DNA from: Parabacteroides sp. AD58
Lineage (GTDB): Bacteria > Bacteroidota > Bacteroidia > Bacteroidales > Tannerellaceae
Length of the DNA stretch: 64,000 nucleotides
Direction of reading: 5' to 3'
Assembly: GCF_023744375.2 (NCBI RefSeq)
Contig: NZ_CP146284.1
Location: 496,001 to 560,000 of the forward strand
Shown here: positions 26,446 to 35,860 of the stretch, piece after piece
Layout: the number at the start of each line of letters is the position of its first letter
Numbering within the stretch: the first letter of the stretch is position 1
Program-made: the position numbers and the translations under genes
Notes under the pieces: generated by a model
Database searches by the model: none
The model's input: only the letters and a program-made list of their open reading frames with translations
Told to the model about the DNA's origin: nothing

Positions 26446-29400
26446 ATGAATAAACTTCAATTAGTGATATCGGTTCTTTTATCAACGTCGGCTGTATCTT
26501 GGGCGGGACCACAGCAAAAGAAGGTTGATAATTGGATTGATGCCTCTGTTAAAGCGAAGACTGAATTACAGGAAAAACTGAAGAAGGCAGGTATGCCTGT
26601 CATTTCACAATGGATGAAGCATAAGCAAAAGGCTCAATCATTTGTTGTGGATGTAAAAGGTTTGGACAAGCTTGTATTGGTCACCGCAGGAGGACCGGAT
26701 GGAACTAATTATGATCAGGCGGTTTGGGCAAATGCCCGTTTGATTAAAAAAGATGGAACATCCGTTTGGCTGGACGAAATCCCTTATGAATATGGTGTTG
26801 CTGGATGGGATAAGCCAAAGATGAATGTCAACGTATACGACAATAAGATTGTCATTGCAGGCAAAGAATATGCGCACGGTGTTTTATGTCATGCGGATGG
26901 TACTTTGGTTTATCCTTTGAATGGTGAATATGTCCGTTTTGAGGCAGAAGTCGGTATTGACGACGCATCGCAGGGCGGAAGTGTCTATTTCCAGGCGCTG
27001 AATGTGATGCCCGAAACTGTGGGCAAGGAGCTGAGTAACCGATATCCGAAAGAGATCGCCATGTTGGGTTCTGTTTTGGATGGTTTGGATTCATGGCTGA
27101 TTACGGCTGATGCTTCAGAGGAAAAGCAGGCTGTAGAAAAAGCCCTTTCTTATTTGAAAGATAAAACTTATTTTGCCGATGCGGCTAAACGGGTTGCTGA
27201 TGAGACAGATGTGAATACCCAAATGCACAAATACCTGTCTTTATTGGAACAAATACAACAGGTTGTTGCTCTTCAGAATGAATTAGAGTGGTTGAATGTG
27301 GAATCCGTAAAGTTGGCCTTTGCCGATATGAAACGGCAAAAAGGTTATGATGTGGCTACGTATGAACCTTTGCTCAATGAACTGATTGAATTGACAAAGA
27401 AAGGTTTCGATGGTATTTATAAGGGAGACGAACAGGTTATTGCTGATGCGAAAAAGGCTTTGGCCGACAAACGGGCTATTTTATTGGGAAATGTCTTGCT
27501 GGATGGTGATAAGATTGTTGCTACCCGCTTTAAATTAGGCATGAATGCCCGTTTGGCTATGGCTCCGGATTTAGGTACACAGGCAAACAACTGGAGCAAT
27601 CAGGAATCGGCCCGTCGGGAAGGTTTCGATTCCGAGATTGTTGAATTGACGAATTTGCGGGGCGATGTTCAGATGCGTCGGGTGTATAAGCCGGATCATT
27701 CTTCTTCTATTGCCGACCTGAAGCTTCATTGGGATGGCGATCGTGTGATGTTTACGCAGACCATGCCGGACAAGCGCTGGAATATCCATGAAGTCAAGTT
27801 AGACGGAACTGGTTATCATCCGATGATTGAAATGAAAGAGCCTGATTTGGAATTTTATGATGGTACTTATTTGCCGGATGGACGAATCATAGGTGTTTCA
27901 AACATCGGTTATCAGGGCGTGCCTTGTGTGAGCGGAGATGATCCTGTCGGAAATATGATCTTGTATAATCCGAAGGATAAGAGTATGCGTCGTATCACAT
28001 TTGACCAGGATGCAAACTGGAATCCGACCATTATGGCTAACGGGAAAGTGATGTATACGCGTTGGGAATATACTGATTTGACTCATTACTATTCTCGTAT
28101 TGTGATGCACATGAATCCGGATGGAACGGAGCAGAAAGCCTTGTTCGGTAGTGGTTCTATGTTCCCGAACAGTACATTCGACGTACAACCGCTGCCCGGT
28201 CATCCTTCTGCATTCGTCGGCATTATTTCAGGCCACCACGGTATTGCCCGGTCAGGTCGTTTGATCTTGTTCGATCCGTCGAAAGCCCGTAAAGGAGCAG
28301 CCGGCATGACGCAGGAAATACCTTACCGGAGCCGCCCTGTACAGGAATTGATAAAGGATGAATTGGTCAATGGTGTTTGGCCGCAGTTTATAAAGCCAAT
28401 GCCGTTGAATGATAAATATTTCCTGGTATCTGCCAAACTGTCTTCCAATGATTTGTGGGGACTTTACCTGGTAGATATTTATGATAATATGACTTGTGTA
28501 TATCAGGCTGAAGGAGAAGGTTTCATCAGTCCGATTCCGGTTCGTAAGTCGGTTACTCCTCCACGTATTCCGGATCGTGTAAAGCTAAATGACAAAGAAG
28601 CAACTGTCTTTATTCAGGATATATATGCTGGTGAAGGTTTGAAGAATGTTCCGCGTGGTACGGTAAAGGAACTGCGTATCCATGCATATGAATATGCCTA
28701 TGTAAAGACTCAGTCTGACCATAACTGGCATGGTATTCAGAGCGGATGGGACATCAAACGTCTGTTGGGTACAGTTCCGGTTGAAGAGGATGGCTCTGTT
28801 ATCTTTAAGATTCCGGCAAATACTCCGATTTCTATCCAGCCTCTTGATAAGAATGGTGCCGCTATTCAGTGGATGCGCAGTTGGCTGACCGGGCAGCCGG
28901 GTGAAGTTGTCTCTTGCGTAGGTTGTCATGAAGATCAGAATGAGATTCCCATTCCTAAACGTGTGATTGCTTCGCAGAAGACTGCTGCCAAACTGAAAGC
29001 ACCGGAAGGCGGTGTCCGTTCGTTTACTTTTGATTTGGAAATTCAACCTATCTTGGACCGTGCTTGTATTGCTTGCCATAATGGTCAGGGCAAGGCTTTC
29101 GACTTGCGTGCCGGCGAAAAAGACAAGTTGGGCTATGGCCCATCTTATCTGAACTTACATCCGTATGTACATCGTCAGGGAGGCGAAGGTGATATGCTGG
29201 TATTATATCCGTATGAGTATTATCAGAATACAAGTGAACTGGTTCGCTTGTTGAAGAAAGGTCACTATAATGTGAAACTGACGGATGCTGAATGGAAGAC
29301 GTTGTATAACTGGATTGATTACAATGCGCCGGACAAGGGCTATTTCAATGCGAATGTGCTTGGGAAAGATATTATTCCGTATCAGGGCTATGACCAGATC

Positions 29401-30447
29401 GAACGTCGTATCGAATTGAACAACAAGTATGCCGGTGGTTCTGGAGTGGACTGGAAAAAGGAAATTGCCGATTATGCTGCTTATTTGAAGGCCAAAGGTC
29501 CGATTACTCCGGTGATGCCCGAAAAGGAAGCTCCTGTAAAGGAAAAGACACTGAAGGTGAAAGGTTGGCCATTCAATGCTGATGCTGTCAAGGAAATGCT
29601 GGCAGATGAAATGCAAACGCGTAAGGAGATAGAGCTGGCTCCGGGTGTGAAGATGACTTTTGTACGCATTCCTGCCGGACAGTTTGTGATGGGCAGTTAT
29701 CAGGGTGAACCGGATGCTTATCCAACGGCGAAGGTTAAGATAAACAAGGCGTTTTGGATGGGTGAACTGGAAGTAACCAATCAGCAGTATAACGTATTCT
29801 TCCCAGATCATGACAGCCGTCACATGGATCAGCAGTGGAAAGACCACGTTTATCCGGGATATGTGGCTAATGATCCGGACCAGCCGGTTATCCGTGTCAG
29901 CTATAATGATGCCATGGCTTTCTGTAAAAAGCTAAGCGAAAAGACAGGTTTGCATGTTACTTTACCCACGGAGGCACAATGGGAATGGGCTTGTCGTGCC
30001 GGAAGTGATCAGGATTTCTGGTATGGTGATAAACATGCTGATTTCGGAAAGAAGGAAAATCTGGCGGATGAAACTACGAATCTGCTGGCAGTAAGCGGAA
30101 TTGATCCGCAACCGATGCCAAAGACAAGCTTCTGGTACAAGTACTATATTTTCTTGCCGAAAGAAGAAAGCGTGAATGATGGCAGTTTGATTCAGGTAGG
30201 AGGTAAGAAATATGAAGCGAATCCGTTCGGCCTGTATAATATGCACGGTAATGTAGCCGAGTGGACTCGATCGGATTATGTTGCTTATCCGTACAAGGAG
30301 AATACAAAGGAAACTTCAGAATATAAGGTAGTTCGTGGTGGTTCATGGGTGGAACGGCCAAAATATGCTACCGCTCATAGCCGAAAAGCCTTCTATCCAT
30401 GGCAACCTGTATTTAATGTAGGTTTTCGTGTGATTATTGAAGATTAA
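26446..30447 (+). CDS. Large exported NPCBM / HzsA-like di-haem / SUMF1 fusion protein
   Basis: A 1333-residue protein, one of the longest here. Order: signal peptide (about 1-20), an NPCBM-like carbohydrate-binding domain (about 60-195), a helical stretch (about 200-350), an HzsA-related propeller-like part (about 360-800; LPDGRIIGVSNIGYQGVP), two c-type haem sites (CVGCH near 824, CIACH near 872), then a SUMF1/formylglycine-type domain (about 1060-1333; MGELEVTNQQYNVFF, LPTEAQWEWACRAG, NPFGLYNMHGNVAEWTRSD). HzsA is the hydrazine synthase alpha subunit of anammox bacteria; related sequences occur in many non-anammox bacteria with unknown function. The SUMF1 part may be a nonheme iron or lectin-like domain. 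It sits between a cupin gene and CcsBA and needs haem attachment. Confidence 0.75.
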   Translation: MNKLQLVISVLLSTSAVSWAGPQQKKVDNWIDASVKAKTELQEKLKKAGMPVISQWMKHKQKAQSFVVDVKGLDKLVLVTAGGPDGTNYDQAVWANARLIKKDGTSVWLDEIPYEYGVAGWDKPKMNVNVYDNKIVIAGKEYAHGVLCHADGTLVYPLNGEYVRFEAEVGIDDASQGGSVYFQALNVMPETVGKELSNRYPKEIAMLGSVLDGLDSWLITADASEEKQAVEKALSYLKDKTYFADAAKRVADETDVNTQMHKYLSLLEQIQQVVALQNELEWLNVESVKLAFADMKRQKGYDVATYEPLLNELIELTKKGFDGIYKGDEQVIADAKKALADKRAILLGNVLLDGDKIVATRFKLGMNARLAMAPDLGTQANNWSNQESARREGFDSEIVELTNLRGDVQMRRVYKPDHSSSIADLKLHWDGDRVMFTQTMPDKRWNIHEVKLDGTGYHPMIEMKEPDLEFYDGTYLPDGRIIGVSNIGYQGVPCVSGDDPVGNMILYNPKDKSMRRITFDQDANWNPTIMANGKVMYTRWEYTDLTHYYSRIVMHMNPDGTEQKALFGSGSMFPNSTFDVQPLPGHPSAFVGIISGHHGIARSGRLILFDPSKARKGAAGMTQEIPYRSRPVQELIKDELVNGVWPQFIKPMPLNDKYFLVSAKLSSNDLWGLYLVDIYDNMTCVYQAEGEGFISPIPVRKSVTPPRIPDRVKLNDKEATVFIQDIYAGEGLKNVPRGTVKELRIHAYEYAYVKTQSDHNWHGIQSGWDIKRLLGTVPVEEDGSVIFKIPANTPISIQPLDKNGAAIQWMRSWLTGQPGEVVSCVGCHEDQNEIPIPKRVIASQKTAAKLKAPEGGVRSFTFDLEIQPILDRACIACHNGQGKAFDLRAGEKDKLGYGPSYLNLHPYVHRQGGEGDMLVLYPYEYYQNTSELVRLLKKGHYNVKLTDAEWKTLYNWIDYNAPDKGYFNANVLGKDIIPYQGYDQIERRIELNNKYAGGSGVDWKKEIADYAAYLKAKGPITPVMPEKEAPVKEKTLKVKGWPFNADAVKEMLADEMQTRKEIELAPGVKMTFVRIPAGQFVMGSYQGEPDAYPTAKVKINKAFWMGELEVTNQQYNVFFPDHDSRHMDQQWKDHVYPGYVANDPDQPVIRVSYNDAMAFCKKLSEKTGLHVTLPTEAQWEWACRAGSDQDFWYGDKHADFGKKENLADETTNLLAVSGIDPQPMPKTSFWYKYYIFLPKEESVNDGSLIQVGGKKYEANPFGLYNMHGNVAEWTRSDYVAYPYKENTKETSEYKVVRGGSWVERPKYATAHSRKAFYPWQPVFNVGFRVIIED

Positions 30448-30512
30448 AAGGAAAAATCCTATATTTAGGCCCTTTTCTGAGGGGTATCTGAGGTAATTCA
30501 TACCAGCAGATA

Positions 30513-30602
30513 CTTTTCCGCCGGTCGGCGGAAGGCTTTCCGTCAATCGGCGGACGACCTTCCGGCGTACGGCGGAAACCTTTCCGACAACCGACGGAAA
30601 GG
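30513..30602. repeat. Four-unit palindromic array upstream of CcsBA
   Basis: Four units of about 22-23 bases each carry an imperfect palindrome such as TTCCGCCGGTCGGCGGAA (30516-30533), then TTCCGTCAATCGGCGGAC, TTCCGGCGTACGGCGGAA-like and TTCCGACAACCGACGGAA. The array sits between the large haem fusion (ends 30447) and the CcsBA gene, about 55 bases before the latter's start. It has the same build as the array at 383-478 with a different sequence. It may regulate or partly terminate read-through. Confidence 0.7.
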
Positions 30603-30657
30603 CAGTGTCTCGGGTGTTTTCCCTTAAGGGATGACGAAGTTTATATTAATAACATAT

Positions 30658-33135
30658 ATGAAATCAGTTATTCTAAGGTATTTATCTTCTCCGGTAACGG
30701 GATTGATATTAATGGTAGTTTATGCGTTGGGGTTGGCGGTTGCTACATTTATAGAAAAGCAGCTCGGAACCGAAACAGCAAAAGAGTGGGTGTATTATTC
30801 GCCAGTATTTATTTTCTGGCAGTTCCTGATGGTCGTTAATTTTCTGGCAATGGCCGGGAAATATCAATTGGTTCGCCGGAAAAAGTGGGGAGCTTTACTG
30901 ACTCATCTGGCTTTTATCGTTATTTTGGGTGGAGCGATGTGTTCGCATGTATTCAGTGAAGAAGGATTGTTGCATTTACGTGAGGGAGAATCCAGTAACC
31001 AGATAGCGGTTCGGGCAGGCGACAAAACCTATTTTCATACTTTGCCTTTTCAAGTTGAATTAGTCAAATTTACATTAACCCGTTATCCGGGTTCGGCAAG
31101 TCCGTCTTCGTTTGAGAGTGAAGTGCTGGTTCATGTAGACGGAGAAACGCGTCGGGAACTTATTTTTATGAATAATGTACTGGATGTTAAAGGCTACAGA
31201 TTTTATCAGGCTTCTTATGATAAAGATGAGCAAGGAACAATCCTCTCGGTCAACCGGGATGTTGCCGGCCGGAACATTACTTATGCTGGATATATTTTAC
31301 TGGCTTTAGGCCTGCTTCTTTGTATTGTAGGTCCTCATTCACGCTTCATGTATTTGAGCCGTCAGTTGAAGGATATGCGTTCGGCAGGTGTTACTACGCT
31401 TCTTCTGATAGGACTGTTAAGCATTTCAGCTGGAATGAAAGCTGAAGAGAAATCGATGGATTTGAATAAAGTGGTGCAGCAGTTTGTGGTCAGTCCTGAA
31501 CATGCGGCGGCTTTCGGGGCATTGCCCGTGCAGTCTGAAAACGGACGAATGATTCCGATGAATACCTTTTCGTCGGAAGTATTGAGAAAGTTGCATAAGG
31601 AAGACACTTTTGGTAAATTGAATTCCGACCAGTTCCTGTTAAGCTTGCTGGCGATGCCGGATATGTGGATGCGGGTTCCGTTGATTCGTCTGTCAGATAA
31701 GGAGATATCTGCCCATTACGGATTACCTGATAAATCATGTTCCTATTTGCAAGTCTTTGATGACCGTGGCGCTTATAAATTTCAGGCAGATGTAGAGAAG
31801 GCTTATGCCAAAATGCCGAACGAGAGGACTCGCTTTGACAAGGATTTGATGAAATTAGACGAGCAGGTGAATATCCTGTATCAAGTGTTTAATTATCAGC
31901 GAATCCATATTTTCCCGAAAGAAGGCGATCCGAATCATAAATGGTATGCACCGGGCGATGATCTTTCTGTTTATAGTGGAAAGGATTCGCTGTTTGTTTC
32001 CCGGATCTTTTTGTGGTATTTGGGAGAAGTACAGTCGGCATTGAAAACCCAGGACTGGAGTAAGGCCGACGAAGTACTGGGTATGATCGAAACATACCAG
32101 CAAGCTAAAAGCCAGGGTGTTGACATAAGCCCCAAGAAGATGCAGGCCGAGATCAAATATAACCAGATGAACATCTTCCGTCAGTGCAAGATAGGTTATT
32201 TGGTTACGGGCGGATTGCTACTGATTGTGGCTTTTGTTGCCATGTTCAATGAAAAGAGAAAATTGAATACACTCTTTCTTTTGCTGGCCGGACTGGTAGT
32301 GGCGGTGTTCGGTTTTCATACGTATGGAATGGGAGTCCGCTGGTATATTGCCGGATATGCTCCTTGGAGTAACTCTTATGAGACGATGGTTTATGTGGCA
32401 TGGGCTACGGTTGCTGCCGGTTTGTTGTTTGCCCGTCGCAGTCGGATAACGATGGCACTGGCCACTTTGTTTGCGGGTATTATTTTATTTGTATCTGGTC
32501 TGAACTGGATGGACCCAGAAATTAGTCCGTTGGTACCGGTGTTGAAATCACCATGGCTGATGTTTCATGTGGCTGTTATAGTAGCCGCTTATGGATTCTT
32601 CGGTATTTGCTGCTTGTTGGGAATAACAAATCTGGTGATAATGGCGCTCATGCGGAATAAGAATCAGGAACAGATGCTGCTTCGTATCCGGGAACTGACG
32701 GTTGTTAATGAAATGGCTTTGCTGGTAGGTCTGGCATTGATGACGATCGGAACATTCTTGGGTGCCGTCTGGGCCAATGAATCATGGGGACGTTACTGGG
32801 GCTGGGATCCGAAAGAAACCTGGGCACTGATAACCATGATTATCTATGCTTTAGTTGAGCACTTGCGCCTGGTGCGGAAGTGGTATAACCTGTGGTCATT
32901 TAATTTCTCATCGGTAATGGCTTTCTGTTCCGTACTGATGACATTCTTCGGTGTGAATTATTTTTTGAGCGGTATGCATTCTTATGGAGAAAATGATCAG
33001 GTTAATGGAATATTTATGTATATATTTGTAGTGATAGTCGTAGTTATTATTCTTTCTGTCATTGCCTATTGGAAATATATGCGCAGAAAGATAATAGCGG
33101 AAGATAATTTTACATCTAATAATTTAAACAGATAG
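30658..33135 (+). CDS. ccsBA: CcsBA-type cytochrome c synthase (ResB-ResC fusion)
   Basis: An 825-residue membrane protein from ATG 30658 (834 if started at 30631). The N-terminal ResB/CcsB part has several membrane helices and a long periplasmic loop; the C-terminal CcsA part carries the WWD haem-handling motif WGRYWGWDPKETWALITM and later helices. Such fusions carry haem out of the cytoplasm and attach it to CXXCH motifs of c-type cytochromes. The gene follows two proteins with such motifs (22.8 and 26.4 kb) on the same strand, which makes a dedicated attachment machine likely. I preferred 30658 because the protein then starts MKSVILRYLSSPVTGLILMV, as in relatives. Confidence 0.88.
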   Translation: MKSVILRYLSSPVTGLILMVVYALGLAVATFIEKQLGTETAKEWVYYSPVFIFWQFLMVVNFLAMAGKYQLVRRKKWGALLTHLAFIVILGGAMCSHVFSEEGLLHLREGESSNQIAVRAGDKTYFHTLPFQVELVKFTLTRYPGSASPSSFESEVLVHVDGETRRELIFMNNVLDVKGYRFYQASYDKDEQGTILSVNRDVAGRNITYAGYILLALGLLLCIVGPHSRFMYLSRQLKDMRSAGVTTLLLIGLLSISAGMKAEEKSMDLNKVVQQFVVSPEHAAAFGALPVQSENGRMIPMNTFSSEVLRKLHKEDTFGKLNSDQFLLSLLAMPDMWMRVPLIRLSDKEISAHYGLPDKSCSYLQVFDDRGAYKFQADVEKAYAKMPNERTRFDKDLMKLDEQVNILYQVFNYQRIHIFPKEGDPNHKWYAPGDDLSVYSGKDSLFVSRIFLWYLGEVQSALKTQDWSKADEVLGMIETYQQAKSQGVDISPKKMQAEIKYNQMNIFRQCKIGYLVTGGLLLIVAFVAMFNEKRKLNTLFLLLAGLVVAVFGFHTYGMGVRWYIAGYAPWSNSYETMVYVAWATVAAGLLFARRSRITMALATLFAGIILFVSGLNWMDPEISPLVPVLKSPWLMFHVAVIVAAYGFFGICCLLGITNLVIMALMRNKNQEQMLLRIRELTVVNEMALLVGLALMTIGTFLGAVWANESWGRYWGWDPKETWALITMIIYALVEHLRLVRKWYNLWSFNFSSVMAFCSVLMTFFGVNYFLSGMHSYGENDQVNGIFMYIFVVIVVVIILSVIAYWKYMRRKIIAEDNFTSNNLNR

Positions 33136-33139
33136 TGCT

Positions 33140-33457
33140 ATGAGAACATTAAGTCATTTTGGTATTCCGGTAAATTACAAACCGGAAGGAGCTATGTACA
33201 ATGAAGGTTTGAATATTTGGTTGACTGATTACAGTAAAAGTGCCAACAAAATAGAGTTCCTTTACCTGGAATCAGGAAAAACTCCGCTGCCGGATAAAGT
33301 TTTATCAACGGCTCATGTAGCCTATATTGTACCTTCTTTGGAAGAAGCGCTTAAAGGTAAGCAGGTTATTTTTGGTCCGGCTCCTTGTGATGAGCATCTG
33401 ACAATTGCTTTTATTGAAGAAGAAGGAATTGCAATTGAGTTGATGGAAACTAAATGA
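33140..33457 (+). CDS. Small VOC/glyoxalase-like protein
   Basis: A 105-residue cytoplasmic protein starting four bases after CcsBA. The fold prediction by eye is one half of a vicinal-oxygen-chelate (glyoxalase/bleomycin resistance) domain: repeated beta-alpha-beta-beta pattern with IEFLYLESGKTPLP and HLTIAFIEEEGIAIELME. It has few metal-ligand candidates (His in LSHFGIPV, STAHVAYIV and DEHLTIAF, Glu at IELME). Position suggests a role in the haem cluster; no function can be read. A hairpin with T-rich tail follows. Confidence 0.5.
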   Translation: MRTLSHFGIPVNYKPEGAMYNEGLNIWLTDYSKSANKIEFLYLESGKTPLPDKVLSTAHVAYIVPSLEEALKGKQVIFGPAPCDEHLTIAFIEEEGIAIELMETK

Positions 33458-33581
33458 AAAGCCTTAAAACGAAGTTTGAGCTGAAAATAAAGACAAGATT
33501 CCACCATAGTAGTTGAATGAAGAACTGATGGAAGATTATGTGGGCTTACCTATAAAGTAAAAATAGAAGCCATCATTTTGT

Positions 33582-33660
33582 AGTTCGTACCCATTCCTGA
33601 AATGAAGATAGAGTTACTATTGGAATGATTAGAAGTTGTGGGTACGAACTTTTATTTTGC
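33582..33660 (+). terminator. Terminator-like hairpin after the VOC-like gene
   Basis: AGTTCGTACCCA at 33582-33593 pairs perfectly with 33639-33650, and an inner CATTCC/GGAATG pair (33592-33597, 33622-33627) extends it. TTTTATTTTG follows. The loop is long (about 45 bases), so this could also be a leader structure for the lipoprotein gene at 33698. Confidence 0.55.
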
Positions 33661-33697
33661 GGGTGATCCGGATTACTTATGTCATTAATATGTTATT

Positions 33698-34585
33698 ATG
33701 AAATCAATAGTTGCTTATCTGTGTATGCTCTGTTTCCTGGTGGGATTATTGTCCTGTGGTGAGAAAGGAGAAAAGTTATTGTTAGCCGGTTCGGGTTGGA
33801 GTAAAATTGTGATTATCGATAAGAAAATCCAGGAAATAGAATGGGAATATTCATTGGAAAAAGGCTGGGAATGTAATTCAGCCAGCTGGACTCCTGATGG
33901 AAATATTCTGTTTTCGTATGCCAAAGGAGTTAAACTGATCACGATGGCTGGTGAAGAATTATGGAATATTCCAGCAGATGCCGGTTCTGAGTTTCAGACT
34001 GCCTGCGTATTAGATAACGGAAATTATCTGGTTGCTGAATGTGGTCATCCGGCTAAAATATTCGAATTTAGTCCGAAGGGAGAAATTATTCGTGAGACTG
34101 CCTACGAAACTGGTATTGAAGTTCCTCATGCTCAATTCCGCCATGTGAATGTAGATAAAGATGGAAACTATCTGGTTCCTTTGTTTGAGACAGCAGATGT
34201 ACGGGTAATAGATATAGAAGGAAATTTGCTGCGTACCATCAAGATGCCGGGAAATATGTTTTGTGTCAGCAGATTGGATAATGGAAATTATGTAGGAGCT
34301 TGCGGAGATTCCCATTGTTATGTTGAGTTTAATCTGGAAAGTGGAGAAATTGTCCGTACCGTTAACTCGGGAGATATTGAAGGAGTTGAGTTTTGCTTTG
34401 TCGCTCAGCTGTTGCCAACTACCGGTGGTGGAATGTATATTTGCAACTGGCAAGGCCATGATCCGGATGTGGCTTCCAGGCATGTTCCACAATTAATAGA
34501 AATTGATAGGCAGGGAAAGATCGTGTGGAAAATAAATGATAGCAGGAATTTTGGCATGATCTCTTCCATATCAGTAGTGAAATGA
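33698..34585 (+). CDS. Beta-propeller lipoprotein
   Basis: A 295-residue protein with a lipoprotein signal ending GLLSCGEK (lipid Cys about residue 20). The rest is propeller blades of the PQQ/YVTN type, such as ASWTPDGNILFSYAKG, VLDNGNYLVAECGHPAKIFE and RLDNGNYVGACGDSHCYVEF. It carries no haem motif. Cysteines occur in pairs but no metal motif is evident. It lies in the haem cluster behind CcsBA and could be a partner or receptor for the two larger propeller-haem proteins; that is inference. Confidence 0.65.
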   Translation: MKSIVAYLCMLCFLVGLLSCGEKGEKLLLAGSGWSKIVIIDKKIQEIEWEYSLEKGWECNSASWTPDGNILFSYAKGVKLITMAGEELWNIPADAGSEFQTACVLDNGNYLVAECGHPAKIFEFSPKGEIIRETAYETGIEVPHAQFRHVNVDKDGNYLVPLFETADVRVIDIEGNLLRTIKMPGNMFCVSRLDNGNYVGACGDSHCYVEFNLESGEIVRTVNSGDIEGVEFCFVAQLLPTTGGGMYICNWQGHDPDVASRHVPQLIEIDRQGKIVWKINDSRNFGMISSISVVK

Positions 34586-34614
34586 TTTTATCTTAAATAT
34601 AAAAACTGTAAGTT

Positions 34615-35793
34615 ATGTCAGAAATAGTTCATTCTAAGGAGAGAATATTGGCCGTGGATGCCTTGCGCGGATTTGCCGTAATGTCGATCATTTTGTTGCA
34701 CAACATTGAACATTTTAACTTTTATTCTTTTCCCGAAACGACATCACCCTTATTATCGAGCTTAGATTCTCATTTATGGGATATGCTGTTTTTTGCCTTT
34801 TCCGGGAAAGCCTATGCCATCTTTGCATTGCTGTTTGGATTTACTTTTTATTTGCAATTTCATAATTGCGAGAAAAGAGGTGAAGATTTCCGAAACAGAT
34901 ATATGTGGAGGCTGACATTGCTTTTACTGTTCGGCTTTGTGAATGCCATCTTTTTCCCAGGAGAAATTTTGGTACTATATGCATTGATTGGTTTTGTATT
35001 GGTTCCTGTACGCCATTTGAAAGACCGGACAGTCGCATGGATTGCTTTGATTCTGATGTTGCAGCCATTGGAATGGCTAAAAGTTCTTTATGCATGCTTG
35101 GTTCCGGATGCAAATCCACAGCAGACTTATTTCTCGCTGGGTGACGTATATCTGCAGTTAGGAGGACATTCCTTTTGGGAAATGCTGAAAGCAAATTTCG
35201 TTACCGGTCAGTTGGCCAGTTTAAATTGGGCGTGGTCTCATGGTCGGGTATTCCAGACAGCAGCTTTGTTTATGTTAGGAATGTTGCTGGGAAGAAAAGG
35301 TCTGTTTCTATATTCAGGGGAAAACAAAGAACGGGTAGCTGCATTTTGGCAACGGGTAGCCTTTCTGGCATTGCCGTCGGCTGTCATTCTGTATTATCTG
35401 AAGGATTTCATTTATTCACAGATAGAGAATCCGTTCCTGAAGTCGTCTATGCGGACGATTTGGGATTCTTGGTATAATTTGTCAGGTATGCTGCTGATTG
35501 TTTCCGGATTTCTGTTACTCTATTGGGTAAATGAAGGCAAGGTTCAGAAGATTCTTGTGCCGTATGGAAAGATGAGTCTGACGGATTATGTAATGCAATC
35601 GATAATAGGAAGTCTTTTGTATTTCGGTTACGGATTGGAACTGCACCTGGTTTGTGGAACGACCTATAGTCTGCTGATCGGAATCGTATTCCTTATTCTG
35701 CAAGTAGCCTTTGCACATTGGTGGTTCCGTCATTTCCGTCGTGGTCCGTTGGAAACCATCTGGCACCGGTTGACGTGGCTTGGGAAGAAATAA
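34615..35793 (+). CDS. DUF418-family membrane protein
   Basis: A 392-residue membrane protein with about nine to ten helices. It opens with ILAVDALRGFAVMSIILLHN, a hallmark of this group (also seen in acyltransferase-3 related proteins), and ends in the DUF418 domain (about 230-390; GKMSLTDYVMQSIIGSLLYF and FAHWWFRHFRRGPLETIW). Function is not established; related proteins are thought to modify or move membrane-linked molecules. It follows the propeller lipoprotein by 29 bases and ends the plus-strand series. Confidence 0.8.
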   Translation: MSEIVHSKERILAVDALRGFAVMSIILLHNIEHFNFYSFPETTSPLLSSLDSHLWDMLFFAFSGKAYAIFALLFGFTFYLQFHNCEKRGEDFRNRYMWRLTLLLLFGFVNAIFFPGEILVLYALIGFVLVPVRHLKDRTVAWIALILMLQPLEWLKVLYACLVPDANPQQTYFSLGDVYLQLGGHSFWEMLKANFVTGQLASLNWAWSHGRVFQTAALFMLGMLLGRKGLFLYSGENKERVAAFWQRVAFLALPSAVILYYLKDFIYSQIENPFLKSSMRTIWDSWYNLSGMLLIVSGFLLLYWVNEGKVQKILVPYGKMSLTDYVMQSIIGSLLYFGYGLELHLVCGTTYSLLIGIVFLILQVAFAHWWFRHFRRGPLETIWHRLTWLGKK

Positions 35794-35800
35794 AAGAACA

Positions 35801-35842
35801 GTCAAAGAAAAGCCCAAGGAGTTATCCTGGGCTTTTCTTTGA
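35801..35842. terminator. Bidirectional terminator between DUF418 gene and PSD-like gene
   Basis: GTCAAAGAAAAGCCCAaGGA and its complement around GTTA form a long hairpin with A-rich and T-rich flanks, between convergent genes. Confidence 0.85.
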
Positions 35843-35860
35843 CTCTCTGAAAGGAATATA

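Noticed and set aside
28585..29847. Minus-strand open frames opposite the large haem protein
   Set aside because: Opposite-frame shadows of a well-supported long gene; no domain and no promoter.
26446..30447. Anammox hydrazine synthase
   Set aside because: Only the alpha-like domain is present, in a different fusion, and no beta/gamma subunits or hydrazine dehydrogenase are nearby.
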